Part shown: positions 1 to 8,490 of the stretch, in pieces | How the letters are laid out: the number at the start of each line of letters is the position of its first letter | Position numbering within the stretch: position 1 is the first letter of the stretch | Source of the DNA: Taibaiella sp. | Lineage (GTDB): Bacteria; Bacteroidota; Bacteroidia; Chitinophagales; Chitinophagaceae | Length of the DNA: 33,459 nt | Assembly: GCA_021740995.1 (NCBI GenBank) | Contig: JAIOYR010000042.1 | Coordinates: forward strand, 1-33,459 | Direction: 5' to 3' | Position numbers and translations under genes: made by a program | The notes under the pieces: model-generated | What the model was told of the DNA's origin: nothing | Databases searched by the model: none | The model's input: only the letters and a program-made list of their open reading frames with translations

Positions 1-370
1 TGTAAGAGTATATAGAACCGGTTATACCCGTTGTTACATTGTTTTTGTACCAGGTATATACAGGAGCCGAACCACCGAAGGTTGATAACGCTCCGTATAC
101 TGCTGTAGAACCCTGACACAGTGTATCGTTTGGTCCTACCGCTATGCTTACTGTTGGTGTTTCGTTAGACACTACAACCATTGTTTGCGATGCGCTCACA
201 CTTGATGGCAGCGGGCATACTTCGTTGCTTGTCATGGTTACTTCCACCAAATCTCCATTTGCAGGCACGTAAGTGTGTGCAATCGATACCAAATAACTTT
301 CAATATTGTATAGGTAATGAATAGACAATATTTTAATATTTAAGACTGAAATTTTATTAAAAGAAATCAT
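1..370 (-). pseudogene. Truncated remnant of a giant Ig-repeat surface protein (runs off left edge)
   Basis: An open frame on the minus strand starts at an ATG at 370-368 and runs off the window at position 1. Its first 30 or so codons resemble nothing recognisable. From about position 285 leftward it matches the post-array Ig/PKD-like modules of the 3031-residue protein at 13860-22955, roughly residues 2719-2810: 'HTYVPANGD' matches 'YSFVPANGD', and 'PNDTLCQGS' and 'APVYTWYKN' match 'PNDTICQFN' and 'PSYTWLVNG'. The match begins in the middle of a module, and there is no signal peptide, repeat array or head. I therefore read it as a 5'-truncated gene fragment rather than an intact gene. It lies 82 bases downstream of the glycosyltransferase gene on the same strand. 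It could instead be the tail of a rearranged but still expressed gene. The part to the left of the window is unseen. Confidence 0.6.
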
Positions 371-452
371 GTGGGTAAGTGTCAGCGGGTTTGTAAAACG
401 TATGTGAAATGTAAATAAAAAAAGAGTCGCTTGTTTGTCAGGATAAGACAGT

Positions 453-1595
453 TTATTTCACCTTTCTACCTTTCCACTCGTAAGTACCGACTAACCCCAA
501 AAATCCAGCCAGAACAATATAAACTATGTGCAGAGGCTGTAGAAAAGGAAAATACCACAATACCCATTCAGCATGAAAGAAACGAGCAACTGGCTTTAGA
601 AAATAATATTCTATAAGTACCTTAATGAAAAAAAGAGCTACAGCCAGGAACTGATATGCATGATCAAAAAAACTGGCAATTGCCAATGTGAAAAGTAGCA
701 AATTGAACAGATAAACCAAAACAAGTATCAGCGTAAGTCGTGTATCATTATACTTGCCCGACTTAGATGCCCAACGTATTCGCTGTTGTAAGAACCCTCG
801 CCAATCTGGCTGGGCAAGGGTAGACACTGCAGCATTTACAGACTTGAGGTAAGAAATACTGCTGGAAGAAAGTTTATTCATCTTCATCATGAGGAGAAAA
901 TCATCGCCGGACGCCAAATGCTGTATGCCCTCATATCCACCTACGCGGTCGAATGTAGCCTTTCGGAAAGCAAGATTGGCGCCATTACTCATATTTCCCA
1001 GCTTTAACGTGTGAGCAGCAGCAGTAATGCCCTGCATGCTCATAAAGTCAATCAATTGAAAAATCTGTAGAATATTTCTTTTGACTTTGTATATAACGGG
1101 CGCTACTATCATTACTGGGTTTTGCTGTTCATATATGGTTGCTATATGACGTAGCCATGTATTAGGAGCAGTGCAGTCAGCATCTGTTGTTACTATAAGA
1201 GCACCATTACTGTGGGCAATTCCAGTGGCAATTGCTACTTTTTTGAATGCATTAACTGAATTACCCATTGGAATAAAATCACTCAACCTTATGCAACGAA
1301 CATTTCGACTTGCATATTCTTCTACAATAGCTGCAGTATCGTCTTCAGAATGATCATCAATAACTATAATTTCGAAAAGATATTCGGGATATATCTGAGC
1401 AAGAATTGACTCTATACATGCACCTATATTTGCAGCCTCATTGCGTGCCGGAATGATGACAGATATACGGGTAGATGGCTCGTAAAGGGCTGGTACTGAA
1501 AATTCCGGCTGCATATTCCAGCCACGTCTGTACACGAGCATCAGAGCTACATAGCCTGCCGTAAACAATAGGGAAAGAATAAATACCAAAAGCAT
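453..1595 (-). CDS. Membrane-anchored family 2 glycosyltransferase
   Basis: This 380-residue protein begins with a hydrophobic segment (residues 1-20), followed by a GT-A fold of glycosyltransferase family 2. The visible signatures are 'SVIIPARNE' (about 45-53), the Asp-Asp pair in 'VIDDHSEDD' (80-81), the DxD-type 'TDADC' (138-140), 'SGDDF' (231-232) and 'QQRIRW' (270-275). This D, DxD, D, QxxRW set is the pattern of GT2 enzymes of the cellulose/hyaluronan synthase type. The C-terminal 95 residues form three or so membrane helices. The likely role is transfer of a sugar from a nucleotide donor to a lipid or growing glycan at the inner face of the cytoplasmic membrane; donor and acceptor cannot be told. 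Its start lies two bases after the stop of the upstream hydrolase, so the two are almost certainly co-transcribed. No terminator is evident after the stop codon. Confidence 0.85.
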   Translation of the reverse strand: MLLVFILSLLFTAGYVALMLVYRRGWNMQPEFSVPALYEPSTRISVIIPARNEAANIGACIESILAQIYPEYLFEIIVIDDHSEDDTAAIVEEYASRNVRCIRLSDFIPMGNSVNAFKKVAIATGIAHSNGALIVTTDADCTAPNTWLRHIATIYEQQNPVMIVAPVIYKVKRNILQIFQLIDFMSMQGITAAAHTLKLGNMSNGANLAFRKATFDRVGGYEGIQHLASGDDFLLMMKMNKLSSSSISYLKSVNAAVSTLAQPDWRGFLQQRIRWASKSGKYNDTRLTLILVLVYLFNLLLFTLAIASFFDHAYQFLAVALFFIKVLIEYYFLKPVARFFHAEWVLWYFPFLQPLHIVYIVLAGFLGLVGTYEWKGRKVK

Positions 1596-1597
1596 GG

Positions 1598-2395
1598 TTA
1601 CAATAACTTCTGCGCTATTTCACGCGCGTTTTCTGCATCAAAGATACGGTGTCCTTTCTGGGGAATGAACACCCTGACTGTAGGTAACCCTTCTGCAAAC
1701 CGCTCGGCAAGCATAGGTGGCAACAACTTATCGTAGGCGCCCATAAAAATAACAATCTGCAAGCAATGTTTCTTAACAATGGCCTTGAGCATTGCAGTTC
1801 TATAAACCAATTTACTAAGGCACGGCCAAACTCTTGCAAGTAAACTACGTTTAACGTCGGATTGAATTGAGTGAACTACCAGCCTGAACTGTGTGGCTGA
1901 AATGAGTCGTAATCTCCGCAACCATCCTGCTACAGTTAAGCATATTCCCGGATTGTTAAGCATATAAATAAAAAGCCGTGTGCCCAGAAAAGTACGGGTG
2001 AAAAAATAATAAAAACTATTAATCTTCAGTCCATCTGTGCCCATAAGCAATATTTTCTCTATGGACTCAGGGAATGCGGCAACTATTGCCAGACATACCC
2101 TGCCACCAATGCTGTAGCCCATTAGTGAAACCTTTTCTACAACAAAAGTTGATTTTACGGTATTAATCAATTCAGTCAGCCCCTCTGCGGTTAGCGTTTT
2201 TTTATCGTTCCATTTACTTTCTCCATGATGAGGCAAGTCGAAAGAAAGTAGTGTGTATTCATGCCCTAGATATTGCTCGAACAATCTAAATCTTTCCGCA
2301 TCTTCTCCATAACCATGAAAAGCCAATAGCAAGCATGGGCCGCTGCCCATTTGCACATAATGTAGCTTTTCTGATTGTATGGAAATATATGCCAT
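1598..2395 (-). CDS. Alpha/beta hydrolase
   Basis: This is a 265-residue single-domain alpha/beta hydrolase with no signal peptide. The oxyanion-side motif 'FHGYGED' is at residues 26-32. The nucleophile elbow 'GYSIGG' puts the catalytic serine at 95, the acid is probably Asp222 in 'GAYDKLLPP', and the histidine is His249 in 'KGHRIF'. All three triad members are present in the expected order and spacing, so it should be active. The family includes esterases, lipases, haloperoxidases and C-C hydrolases, and the substrate cannot be predicted. It is the first intact gene of a two-gene minus-strand unit with the glycosyltransferase two bases downstream. The methyltransferase remnant ends 33 bases upstream and may once have belonged to the same unit. 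Confidence 0.85.
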   Translation of the reverse strand: MAYISIQSEKLHYVQMGSGPCLLLAFHGYGEDAERFRLFEQYLGHEYTLLSFDLPHHGESKWNDKKTLTAEGLTELINTVKSTFVVEKVSLMGYSIGGRVCLAIVAAFPESIEKILLMGTDGLKINSFYYFFTRTFLGTRLFIYMLNNPGICLTVAGWLRRLRLISATQFRLVVHSIQSDVKRSLLARVWPCLSKLVYRTAMLKAIVKKHCLQIVIFMGAYDKLLPPMLAERFAEGLPTVRVFIPQKGHRIFDAENAREIAQKLL

Positions 2396-2428
2396 GTATA
2401 TTAAAATATAAACTATACTTTTATGTAA

Positions 2429-2773
2429 TCAAAATCCAGATTTCGTTGCTATTTCTATGAGATTTTCCATTTTCAATATCTGTCCGTTCAGTTCAAAATC
2501 AGGCTCATTAGGTTCCAATACTCCTTTTATTTCGAAACCATAATTTATGAGCATTGCGGTTTAATCATCTTTTGAAAACATCTTAAAACCATACTTAGTA
2601 AAAGGATAGTAAACCATCTGATGTTTTGGTCGAATGGCAATAACCAACGTTCCTTCAAGCTTCAGCACTCTTGCCAATCTATCAATAACTTCATTCTCGT
2701 TATCCCAAAAATAAGCGGCAATTTGAATAAGCGTTGACTCGTCTATCTTTTTTGTTACTGTTAGCTGACACAA
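2429..2773 (-). pseudogene. Decayed SAM-dependent methyltransferase
   Basis: The minus-strand frame reads through residues typical of the second half of a class I methyltransferase: 'AAYFWDNENEVIDRLARVL' followed by 'KLEGTLVIAIRP', matching the usual 'YFW...E..RVLKPGG.LVI' block. An in-frame TAA at 2563-2561 interrupts it directly after 'MFSKDD'. The same frame then continues for 43 sense codons to a TGA at 2431-2429, reading 'TAMLINYGFEIKGVLEP' and onward, which is what follows 'F(S)xxDL..ML...GFE' in this family. A single TTA-to-TAA change would explain the stop. The N-terminal SAM-binding loop is also missing: the frame upstream of the TTG at 2773-2771 stays open but contains only low-complexity residues. 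It is therefore doubly disabled, truncated in front and interrupted inside. Confidence 0.65.
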
Positions 2774-2925
2774 AATAAGAATAATAAAACAACAACACCT
2801 ATAGCCTACCCTTATTATAAACTTTTAGTGATTACACATAAAACAGATAATGTTTTGTAAGAATTACTATCCCACAATAGCAATTTACTTTTGTCGTTAG
2901 TTTAGGAAAATAGCGTTCTACTTTC

Positions 2926-2933
2926 TACTTTTG
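2926..2933 (+). promoter_or_regulatory. Bacteroidota -7 box for the YfhO gene
   Basis: TACTTTTG fits the Bacteroidota sigma-A -7 consensus TAnnTTTG and sits 16 bases before the ATG at 2950, implying a very short leader. A weak -33-like TTTAG lies about 21 bases upstream (2901-2905). A second copy of TACTTTTG is at 2886-2893, so two tandem promoters are possible. Confidence 0.45.
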
Positions 2934-2949
2934 ACTTAACACTACTATT

Positions 2950-5370
2950 ATGCAATTTGACATTAAAAAATACAAGACCGATTTCCTGATAGTAATCGGT
3001 TTGGCGGTATTATCGTTAGTTTATTGTCTGCCACAATTACAAGGCAAAATACTGAACCAGCATGATAATATTTCCTGGAAAGGCATGGCAAGAGAAGGTA
3101 TGCTTTATCATGAAACTACCGGCAAAGATGTACTATGGTCAAACAGTATGTTTGGCGGCATGCCAACTTACACAACCTATGTAGGCACTAGCAATACTAA
3201 CTATCCTGGATACTTACAAACAATATTGCAAGCTATTGGCAAGCCTGCTTATTTCTTCTTTATTGCCATGTTGTGCTTTTACCTGCTCATGCGGGTATTG
3301 AATATCAACCGATGGCTGGGCATGGTTGGTGCTGTAGCTTATGCCTTTTCTACCTATAATGCAATTATTATTAGTGTGGGGCATGAAACAAAAATGCTGA
3401 CAATGGGTTTTCTACCTGCTGCCGTAGCGGGTCTGTACCTGATATACAAGGAGAAATGGCTTACCGGCGCTGCAATACTGGGTATATCTTTCTCTCTGAT
3501 TTTTACCAACAATCACTTTCAGGTCATTTATTACTCATTCATTATGTTCGGGTGTTTTGGTTTGGCGATGTTGTTTATTGCTATAAAAGAAGGTAAGATG
3601 AAACAGTTTTTCATCTCCTCAGCTATAGCTGCCGGAACTATGGCATTAGGTATTGGTCCAAGCATGCCTTCTCTGCTCACCACGGCAGAATATGCCAAGG
3701 TAACAATGCGTGGCGGAGGTAGCGAACTTAGCGGACACGACAAGAAAACAAATGGTGGTCTGGATAAAGAATACGCTTTCAGATGGAGCAATGGAATTGG
3801 TGAAACCTTTTGCCTAATGATACCCTATCTGTATGGCGGCTCCAGCGGGGAAAAGGCAGACAAAGCACCTAAAACACTGGAAGCTATAGGTGGAAATGCC
3901 GAACAGCTACCACTATATTGGGGACCTCAGCCATTCCTCAGTGGTCCGGTATACTTTGGCGCTGTGGTGTGTTTTCTGTTCGTTCTTGGGTTGTTTTCGG
4001 TAAAGTCGCCTCACAAATGGTGGATTCTCGCCACGACTCTGATATGTATTGTACTCTCTTGGGGCAAAAACTTTGAAGCAATTAACTACTTCCTTTTCGA
4101 CAATATACCTTATCTCAACAAATTCAGAACTCCATCTATGGCTTTGGTGATACCACAATTCCTATTCCCATTATTGGGTATATGGGGACTACAGTATATA
4201 CTTGACAACAAAAATGATCCGAAAGCAATAACCAACCTTAAAATATCAGCCGGAATAACAGCCGGAATTTGCCTGCTACTTGGCGTAGGTGGCAGTATGT
4301 TCTTTGACTTTTCAGGAAGCGCTGATGACCGCCTGCAACCCGAGATGGTAAAACTACTTCGCGAAGATCGGGCATCGCTTGCTGCATCCAGCGGATTAAA
4401 GAGCGCGGCTTTCATTTTAATAGCTGCCGGGTTGTTGTGGGCGTTCCTGAAAGATAAAATAAAACCGGTTATGCTGATAGCTGGATTAGGAGCTTTAGTA
4501 GCGCTAGATCTGATCCCGATGTCACTCAACTATCTGGATGAAAGTAACTATGTAGAGGCCTCAGAGTATGAAAGTATCTTCGAGCCACGCGAAGTAGATA
4601 AAGCGATACTTAGAGACCCTGACCCTTATTACCGTGTACTGGACCTTACCAGAGATACTTATAATGATGCGGTACAAGCTTATTTTCATAAATGCGTAGG
4701 CGGATACCACCCTGCGAAAATGGAAACATATCAGGACCTTATAGACAGGCATATGAGCCGTGGATTTAATGGCGAAGTATTGAACATGCTCAATACGAAG
4801 TACATAATAGCTGGCAGAAAAGAAACAGGACCTCAGGTTATACCCAATCAGAAAGCATGTGGTAATGCATGGTTTGTAGAAGAAATAAAATGGGCTGCAA
4901 CTGCCGAAGAGGAAATGAGTGCACTAAATGCACCCGAGATTGGCGACACGGCTATTGTCCCCAATTCGTTTTCTTCTCTTAAAACAGCAGTACTGCGTGA
5001 CACATACAAGAATGATGTTGGTAACTATTCATTTGGGAAGGACAGTGCCGCCACCGTTAAGCTGGCCCAATATGGCTTGGATGACATCTCATTTACCAGC
5101 ACAAATAGTAAAGACGGCATTGCCGTATTTTCAGATATCTATTATGCCAAAGGATGGAAAGCCTATGTAGATGATAAAGAAACACAAATAATGCGTGCCA
5201 ACTATGTGCTACGTGCGATAAAAATACCCGCCGGATCCCACAAAATTGAATTCAGGTTCAGACCTGAAACATTTTATACAGGAAAAAAAATAGCGTTGTT
5301 AAGCAGCGTGTTATTAATAGCTTTATGTCTTGGGGCTCTTTATCCTCTTTTCAAAAAAGAAAAAGTATAA
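2950..5370 (+). CDS. YfhO-family polytopic membrane protein
   Basis: This 806-residue protein is of the usual length for YfhO-family (PF09586) proteins of Bacteroidota. It starts with a transmembrane helix (about residues 12-30). A conserved periplasmic loop follows, containing 'NQHDNISWKGMAREG' and 'LWSNSMFGGMPTY', characteristic of the family. About ten more membrane helices run to roughly residue 530, then come a soluble periplasmic domain (about 535-770), a final helix and a Lys-rich tail. YfhO proteins resemble GT-C glycosyltransferases; in Bacillus the family member is needed for lipoteichoic acid glycosylation together with a GT2 enzyme. By analogy this one may transfer a lipid-linked sugar on the outer side of the membrane, but that is inference. 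It is divergent from the hydrolase/GT2 unit and 70 bases ahead of the acyltransferase gene, possibly in one transcript with it. Confidence 0.88.
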   Translation: MQFDIKKYKTDFLIVIGLAVLSLVYCLPQLQGKILNQHDNISWKGMAREGMLYHETTGKDVLWSNSMFGGMPTYTTYVGTSNTNYPGYLQTILQAIGKPAYFFFIAMLCFYLLMRVLNINRWLGMVGAVAYAFSTYNAIIISVGHETKMLTMGFLPAAVAGLYLIYKEKWLTGAAILGISFSLIFTNNHFQVIYYSFIMFGCFGLAMLFIAIKEGKMKQFFISSAIAAGTMALGIGPSMPSLLTTAEYAKVTMRGGGSELSGHDKKTNGGLDKEYAFRWSNGIGETFCLMIPYLYGGSSGEKADKAPKTLEAIGGNAEQLPLYWGPQPFLSGPVYFGAVVCFLFVLGLFSVKSPHKWWILATTLICIVLSWGKNFEAINYFLFDNIPYLNKFRTPSMALVIPQFLFPLLGIWGLQYILDNKNDPKAITNLKISAGITAGICLLLGVGGSMFFDFSGSADDRLQPEMVKLLREDRASLAASSGLKSAAFILIAAGLLWAFLKDKIKPVMLIAGLGALVALDLIPMSLNYLDESNYVEASEYESIFEPREVDKAILRDPDPYYRVLDLTRDTYNDAVQAYFHKCVGGYHPAKMETYQDLIDRHMSRGFNGEVLNMLNTKYIIAGRKETGPQVIPNQKACGNAWFVEEIKWAATAEEEMSALNAPEIGDTAIVPNSFSSLKTAVLRDTYKNDVGNYSFGKDSAATVKLAQYGLDDISFTSTNSKDGIAVFSDIYYAKGWKAYVDDKETQIMRANYVLRAIKIPAGSHKIEFRFRPETFYTGKKIALLSSVLLIALCLGALYPLFKKEKV

Positions 5371-5440
5371 CAATATCGACAGCAATAAAAATAATAATAC
5401 ATTTCTCCTGTACTCAAATTGTACTATGAGTAGTTAATAT

Positions 5441-5974
5441 ATGGACAAAGCATCCTCATACAACCTAAAAAGCCTCTTCCGTATGAGAAGAGAAATGAGT
5501 GCAGGCTTCTATATAACTGATTTTCTATTTCGTAAAATTTTCAGACAAAATGCTGATACAGACTGGGCTATACACCATTCAAGTACTATTCATTGCCCTC
5601 AAAGAATAAAAAAGGGTAAAAATGTTTTTCCTGGCGACTCGCCTGGTATATATATCAATGCTACAAATGGGGTAGAAATAGGTGATTATAGCAATATTGG
5701 GCCTAACGTAGGGATACTTTCAACAAACCACGACCTTATAAACAATGAACAACACACTTCGGAACCACCAATATTAATTGGTAAATTTTGTTGGCTAGGA
5801 ATGGGAGCGGTGATTTTGCCTGGTGTTAATCTAGGCGACTTTACGATAGTAGGAGCGGGTGCCATAGTGACCAAAGATTTTAAAGAAGGATATTGTGTAA
5901 TTGCGGGTAATCCTGCCCGTGTCATAAAACAACTAAACAAGGAGGAATGTAATGCCTTTGCCAAAAGCAAGTAA
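5441..5974 (+). CDS. Left-handed beta-helix acyltransferase (WcaF/Maa-like)
   Basis: This 177-residue protein is built of hexapeptide repeats that form a left-handed beta-helix. The repeat region covers about residues 45-165 and includes 'GVEIGDYSNIGPNVGI', 'STNHD', 'IGKFCWLGMGAVILPGV' and 'IVGAGAIVTKDF', ending with the typical 'VIAGNPARVIK'. The histidine in 'STNHD' is at the position of the catalytic His of this acetyltransferase group. The likely reaction is O-acetylation of a sugar in a surface polysaccharide, using acetyl-CoA in the cytoplasm. The gene overlaps the downstream flippase gene by 23 bases, which supports a shared role in exopolysaccharide or O-antigen formation. The acceptor sugar is unknown. 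Confidence 0.85.
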   Translation: MDKASSYNLKSLFRMRREMSAGFYITDFLFRKIFRQNADTDWAIHHSSTIHCPQRIKKGKNVFPGDSPGIYINATNGVEIGDYSNIGPNVGILSTNHDLINNEQHTSEPPILIGKFCWLGMGAVILPGVNLGDFTIVGAGAIVTKDFKEGYCVIAGNPARVIKQLNKEECNAFAKSK

Positions 5975-7409
5975 TATATTTGTAAGTAACTCATTCTTTA
6001 TTTTCATCACACGGTTTTTCCCATCTTTGGCAAATCTGTTGGTGATGATCTGGTATTCCAGGCATTTGCCACAGGAATTGTATGGTTCCTATCAGTTATT
6101 CTGGATTCAATTATATGTAATATATCCTATTATTTGTTTTGGAATCCATACATTCATCATCACCTACTCCAGAAACCTACTTGCAAACATTCTCAGCCGC
6201 ATAAAAAAGAAACACTATATCATATTTTGCAGCTGGATATTCGGAATTAGTTCCGCATTCGCTTTACTTCAGCAAGATGCAGGGGCTGTATCATTTATTA
6301 CGTCATTTTTATTCATTCTTACCTTTTCTGTAAGTATGATTACTGAGGCTTTGCTAATAGTTTTCAGAAAGTACATTCTGATTTCAGTTACCGGTATGCT
6401 CTATGCAATAGCATTTTGCATTGTTCATTGGTATGGGCTTACAGATACATTCTCTCTCCAACATATATTTACTTGTTTACTGATTATCAATCTGTTAAGA
6501 GTATTCACTTACAGCTGCGCAATACTTACTGAAATAAAAAAAGATACTGAAGGATATGAACATGAAGAAATAGATATCCCTACAATACGCTCTCTTTGGA
6601 TACATCTTGGTATATATGACATTGTACAAATGCTTTCGAGCTGGATTGATAAGTTTGTAATATCTCTGCTACTTACTGCTGAGCTTTCAGCCATTTATTA
6701 CAATGGAGCACAAAACATCCCATTCCTTCCTTTGTTGCTTAGTGCTGCAGGCAGTGCTGTGCTGCTACAACTGGCCTCAGATAAATTCAAGAACGAAACA
6801 GAAAACACAATTTCGTTAGTTAATCAGTCAGGGCGCGTTCTTTCCTGTATTGTTTTTCCGATTTTTTTCTTCCTTCTATTTTTCAGAAACGAACTTATAG
6901 TCACCCTGCTTTCAGAAAAATACATTCCAGCGATTCCCATATTTGCTGTCTACATACTGATTCTGCCCGTTAGGGCTTATAGTTTCACGACAGTCTTGCA
7001 ACGCAGACACAAAGGAAATATAATAAATGCCGGTGCTATAGCTGAGTTGCTGCTGGCATGTGCAATAATGTATCCGCTCTACCTATTATTAGGTTTACCA
7101 GGAGTTGCATTAAGTTTTGTGATAAGTACGTACCTTCAAGCCGCATTTTATCTTATGTACACAGGCAAACTGCTGGGAGTAAACCCATCTACTTTAATTC
7201 CCGTTGTAAACTGGTTGGTAAAGCTTGTGATTTTTGCAGCTATATTAATAAGTATTCATTATATAGGCATAATCTACTACACAGGGAAGTTTACCTTATT
7301 TTTGGGTGCGATGGGTATGGGATTGCTTGTGGCAATATCTTTATTGATTGAATTAAACAGCAATAAAAAACATGGCAATGTCGCAACGGCATCGTTCGAA
7401 GAACATTGA
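5952..7409 (+). CDS. Polysaccharide/oligosaccharide flippase (Wzx-like, MOP superfamily)
   Basis: This 485-residue, strongly hydrophobic protein has about 12-14 membrane helices spread over its entire length, opening with 'SFFIFITRFFPSLANLLVM', and few long loops. The organisation and length are those of lipid-linked oligosaccharide flippases of the MOP/PST superfamily. It would move undecaprenyl-linked repeat units across the cytoplasmic membrane. The ATG at 5952 lies inside the acyltransferase gene (23-base overlap). The 3' end overlaps the potassium-channel gene by 38 bases. No polymerase or initiating transferase gene is nearby, so the remainder of the pathway must be encoded elsewhere. 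Confidence 0.8.
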   Translation: MPLPKASNIFVSNSFFIFITRFFPSLANLLVMIWYSRHLPQELYGSYQLFWIQLYVIYPIICFGIHTFIITYSRNLLANILSRIKKKHYIIFCSWIFGISSAFALLQQDAGAVSFITSFLFILTFSVSMITEALLIVFRKYILISVTGMLYAIAFCIVHWYGLTDTFSLQHIFTCLLIINLLRVFTYSCAILTEIKKDTEGYEHEEIDIPTIRSLWIHLGIYDIVQMLSSWIDKFVISLLLTAELSAIYYNGAQNIPFLPLLLSAAGSAVLLQLASDKFKNETENTISLVNQSGRVLSCIVFPIFFFLLFFRNELIVTLLSEKYIPAIPIFAVYILILPVRAYSFTTVLQRRHKGNIINAGAIAELLLACAIMYPLYLLLGLPGVALSFVISTYLQAAFYLMYTGKLLGVNPSTLIPVVNWLVKLVIFAAILISIHYIGIIYYTGKFTLFLGAMGMGLLVAISLLIELNSNKKHGNVATASFEEH

Positions 7410-8349
7410 TAATACGGGATTTGGCCCAAACAGCAATGTGGAAGGTGGTAGACTTGTAAACCCGGATGGCTCGAACAACCTCAGAAAAAGAGGAATACCA
7501 ATCTGGGATCGCATATCTATTTACCATACGCTGTTGCGCATGAAGCGCAGCCATTTCATGATGGCTATCCTGCTGTTTTATACGGCAACCAATGTTATAT
7601 TTGCGGGCATCTATTTTGCGATTGGCGTAGAGCATCTCTCTGGTATAGACCAGTCAAAATCTGTTGTCGATGAAGTTTTGGCGGCTTTCTTTTTCAGCTC
7701 TCAGACACTAACCACAGTTGGTTATGGGCATGTTGCACCTACCGGTTTGCTTACAAACATCGTAGCATCTACTGAGTCACTTACTGGTATTTTGGCATTT
7801 GCGGTAGTTACAGGTCTCATATATGGACGTTTTTCAAGACCGCGTGCATTCCTTAGGTTCAGCAGCAATATGGTTATAGCACCTTACAAAGATGGCAAAG
7901 GACTAATGATCAGATTGGCCAGTTACAAAAACAATCATCTAACTGAAGTGGAAGCACAACTAACTATAGCAATGCATGTAAATGAGCAAGGTAAAATGGC
8001 AACAAGATTTTACCCTTTGCCACTGGAAATTGCTAAAATAAACTCGCTAGCACTCAGCTGGACATTGGTCCACCATATAAACGAAGAAAGCCCGCTATAT
8101 CAATTCAATAAAGAAGAATTAATTAATAATAGAATGGAAGTGTTGGTATATATCAAAGCATTTGATGATCATTTTTCTAATACTGTGCAGCAAAGAACAT
8201 CCTTTACACATCGGGATTTGATTTATGGCGCAAAATTTTTACCAATGTTTGAACGCTCTGTTGATGGGACATCTACTGTACTGGAACTGGACAAAATAAA
8301 CGCATACGAACTGGTATCAATAAAAGAGATTTCACCAGCATCAATCTAG
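7372..8349 (+). CDS. Inward-rectifier (KirBac-type) potassium channel
   Basis: This 325-residue protein has the full Kir layout. A cytoplasmic N-terminus contains 'NTGFG' and 'GGRLVNPDGS' (residues 14-34). A slide helix is followed by M1 (about 61-84), a pore helix, the selectivity filter 'TTVGYGH' (114-120) and M2 (about 126-152). A C-terminal immunoglobulin-like cytoplasmic domain runs to about residue 318. Filter and domains are intact, so a functional tetrameric K+ channel in the inner membrane is expected. The start is ATG at 7372 or the ATG two codons later (M-A-M). Family-typical residues begin by residue 14, so a much later start is unlikely and the 38-base overlap with the flippase gene is probably real. 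A 141-base gap with its own -7 box separates it from pckA. Confidence 0.92.
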   Translation: MAMSQRHRSKNIDNTGFGPNSNVEGGRLVNPDGSNNLRKRGIPIWDRISIYHTLLRMKRSHFMMAILLFYTATNVIFAGIYFAIGVEHLSGIDQSKSVVDEVLAAFFFSSQTLTTVGYGHVAPTGLLTNIVASTESLTGILAFAVVTGLIYGRFSRPRAFLRFSSNMVIAPYKDGKGLMIRLASYKNNHLTEVEAQLTIAMHVNEQGKMATRFYPLPLEIAKINSLALSWTLVHHINEESPLYQFNKEELINNRMEVLVYIKAFDDHFSNTVQQRTSFTHRDLIYGAKFLPMFERSVDGTSTVLELDKINAYELVSIKEISPASI

Positions 8350-8449
8350 AAGACAAATAACACTTTCATATAAACAATAAATAATTTTTCAAGTATAGAT
8401 AATACTTTGCGGACAAAAATTTAATACACACTATTACCGCTTTATGTAT

Positions 8450-8457
8450 TACTTTTG
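8450..8457 (+). promoter_or_regulatory. Bacteroidota -7 box for pckA
   Basis: TACTTTTG (TAnnTTTG consensus) lies 33 bases before the ATG of the PEP carboxykinase gene, in an AT-rich 141-base spacer. No convincing -33 TTTG is found at 19-21 bases upstream. Confidence 0.45.
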
Positions 8458-8490
8458 TTGCCGAAAAAATTCTTAATAAAAAAATAATCT

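Noticed and set aside
1615-1839. A 74-codon open frame inside the alpha/beta hydrolase gene on the same strand.
   Set aside because: It lies in another frame of an intact gene with a full catalytic triad and has no recognisable features.
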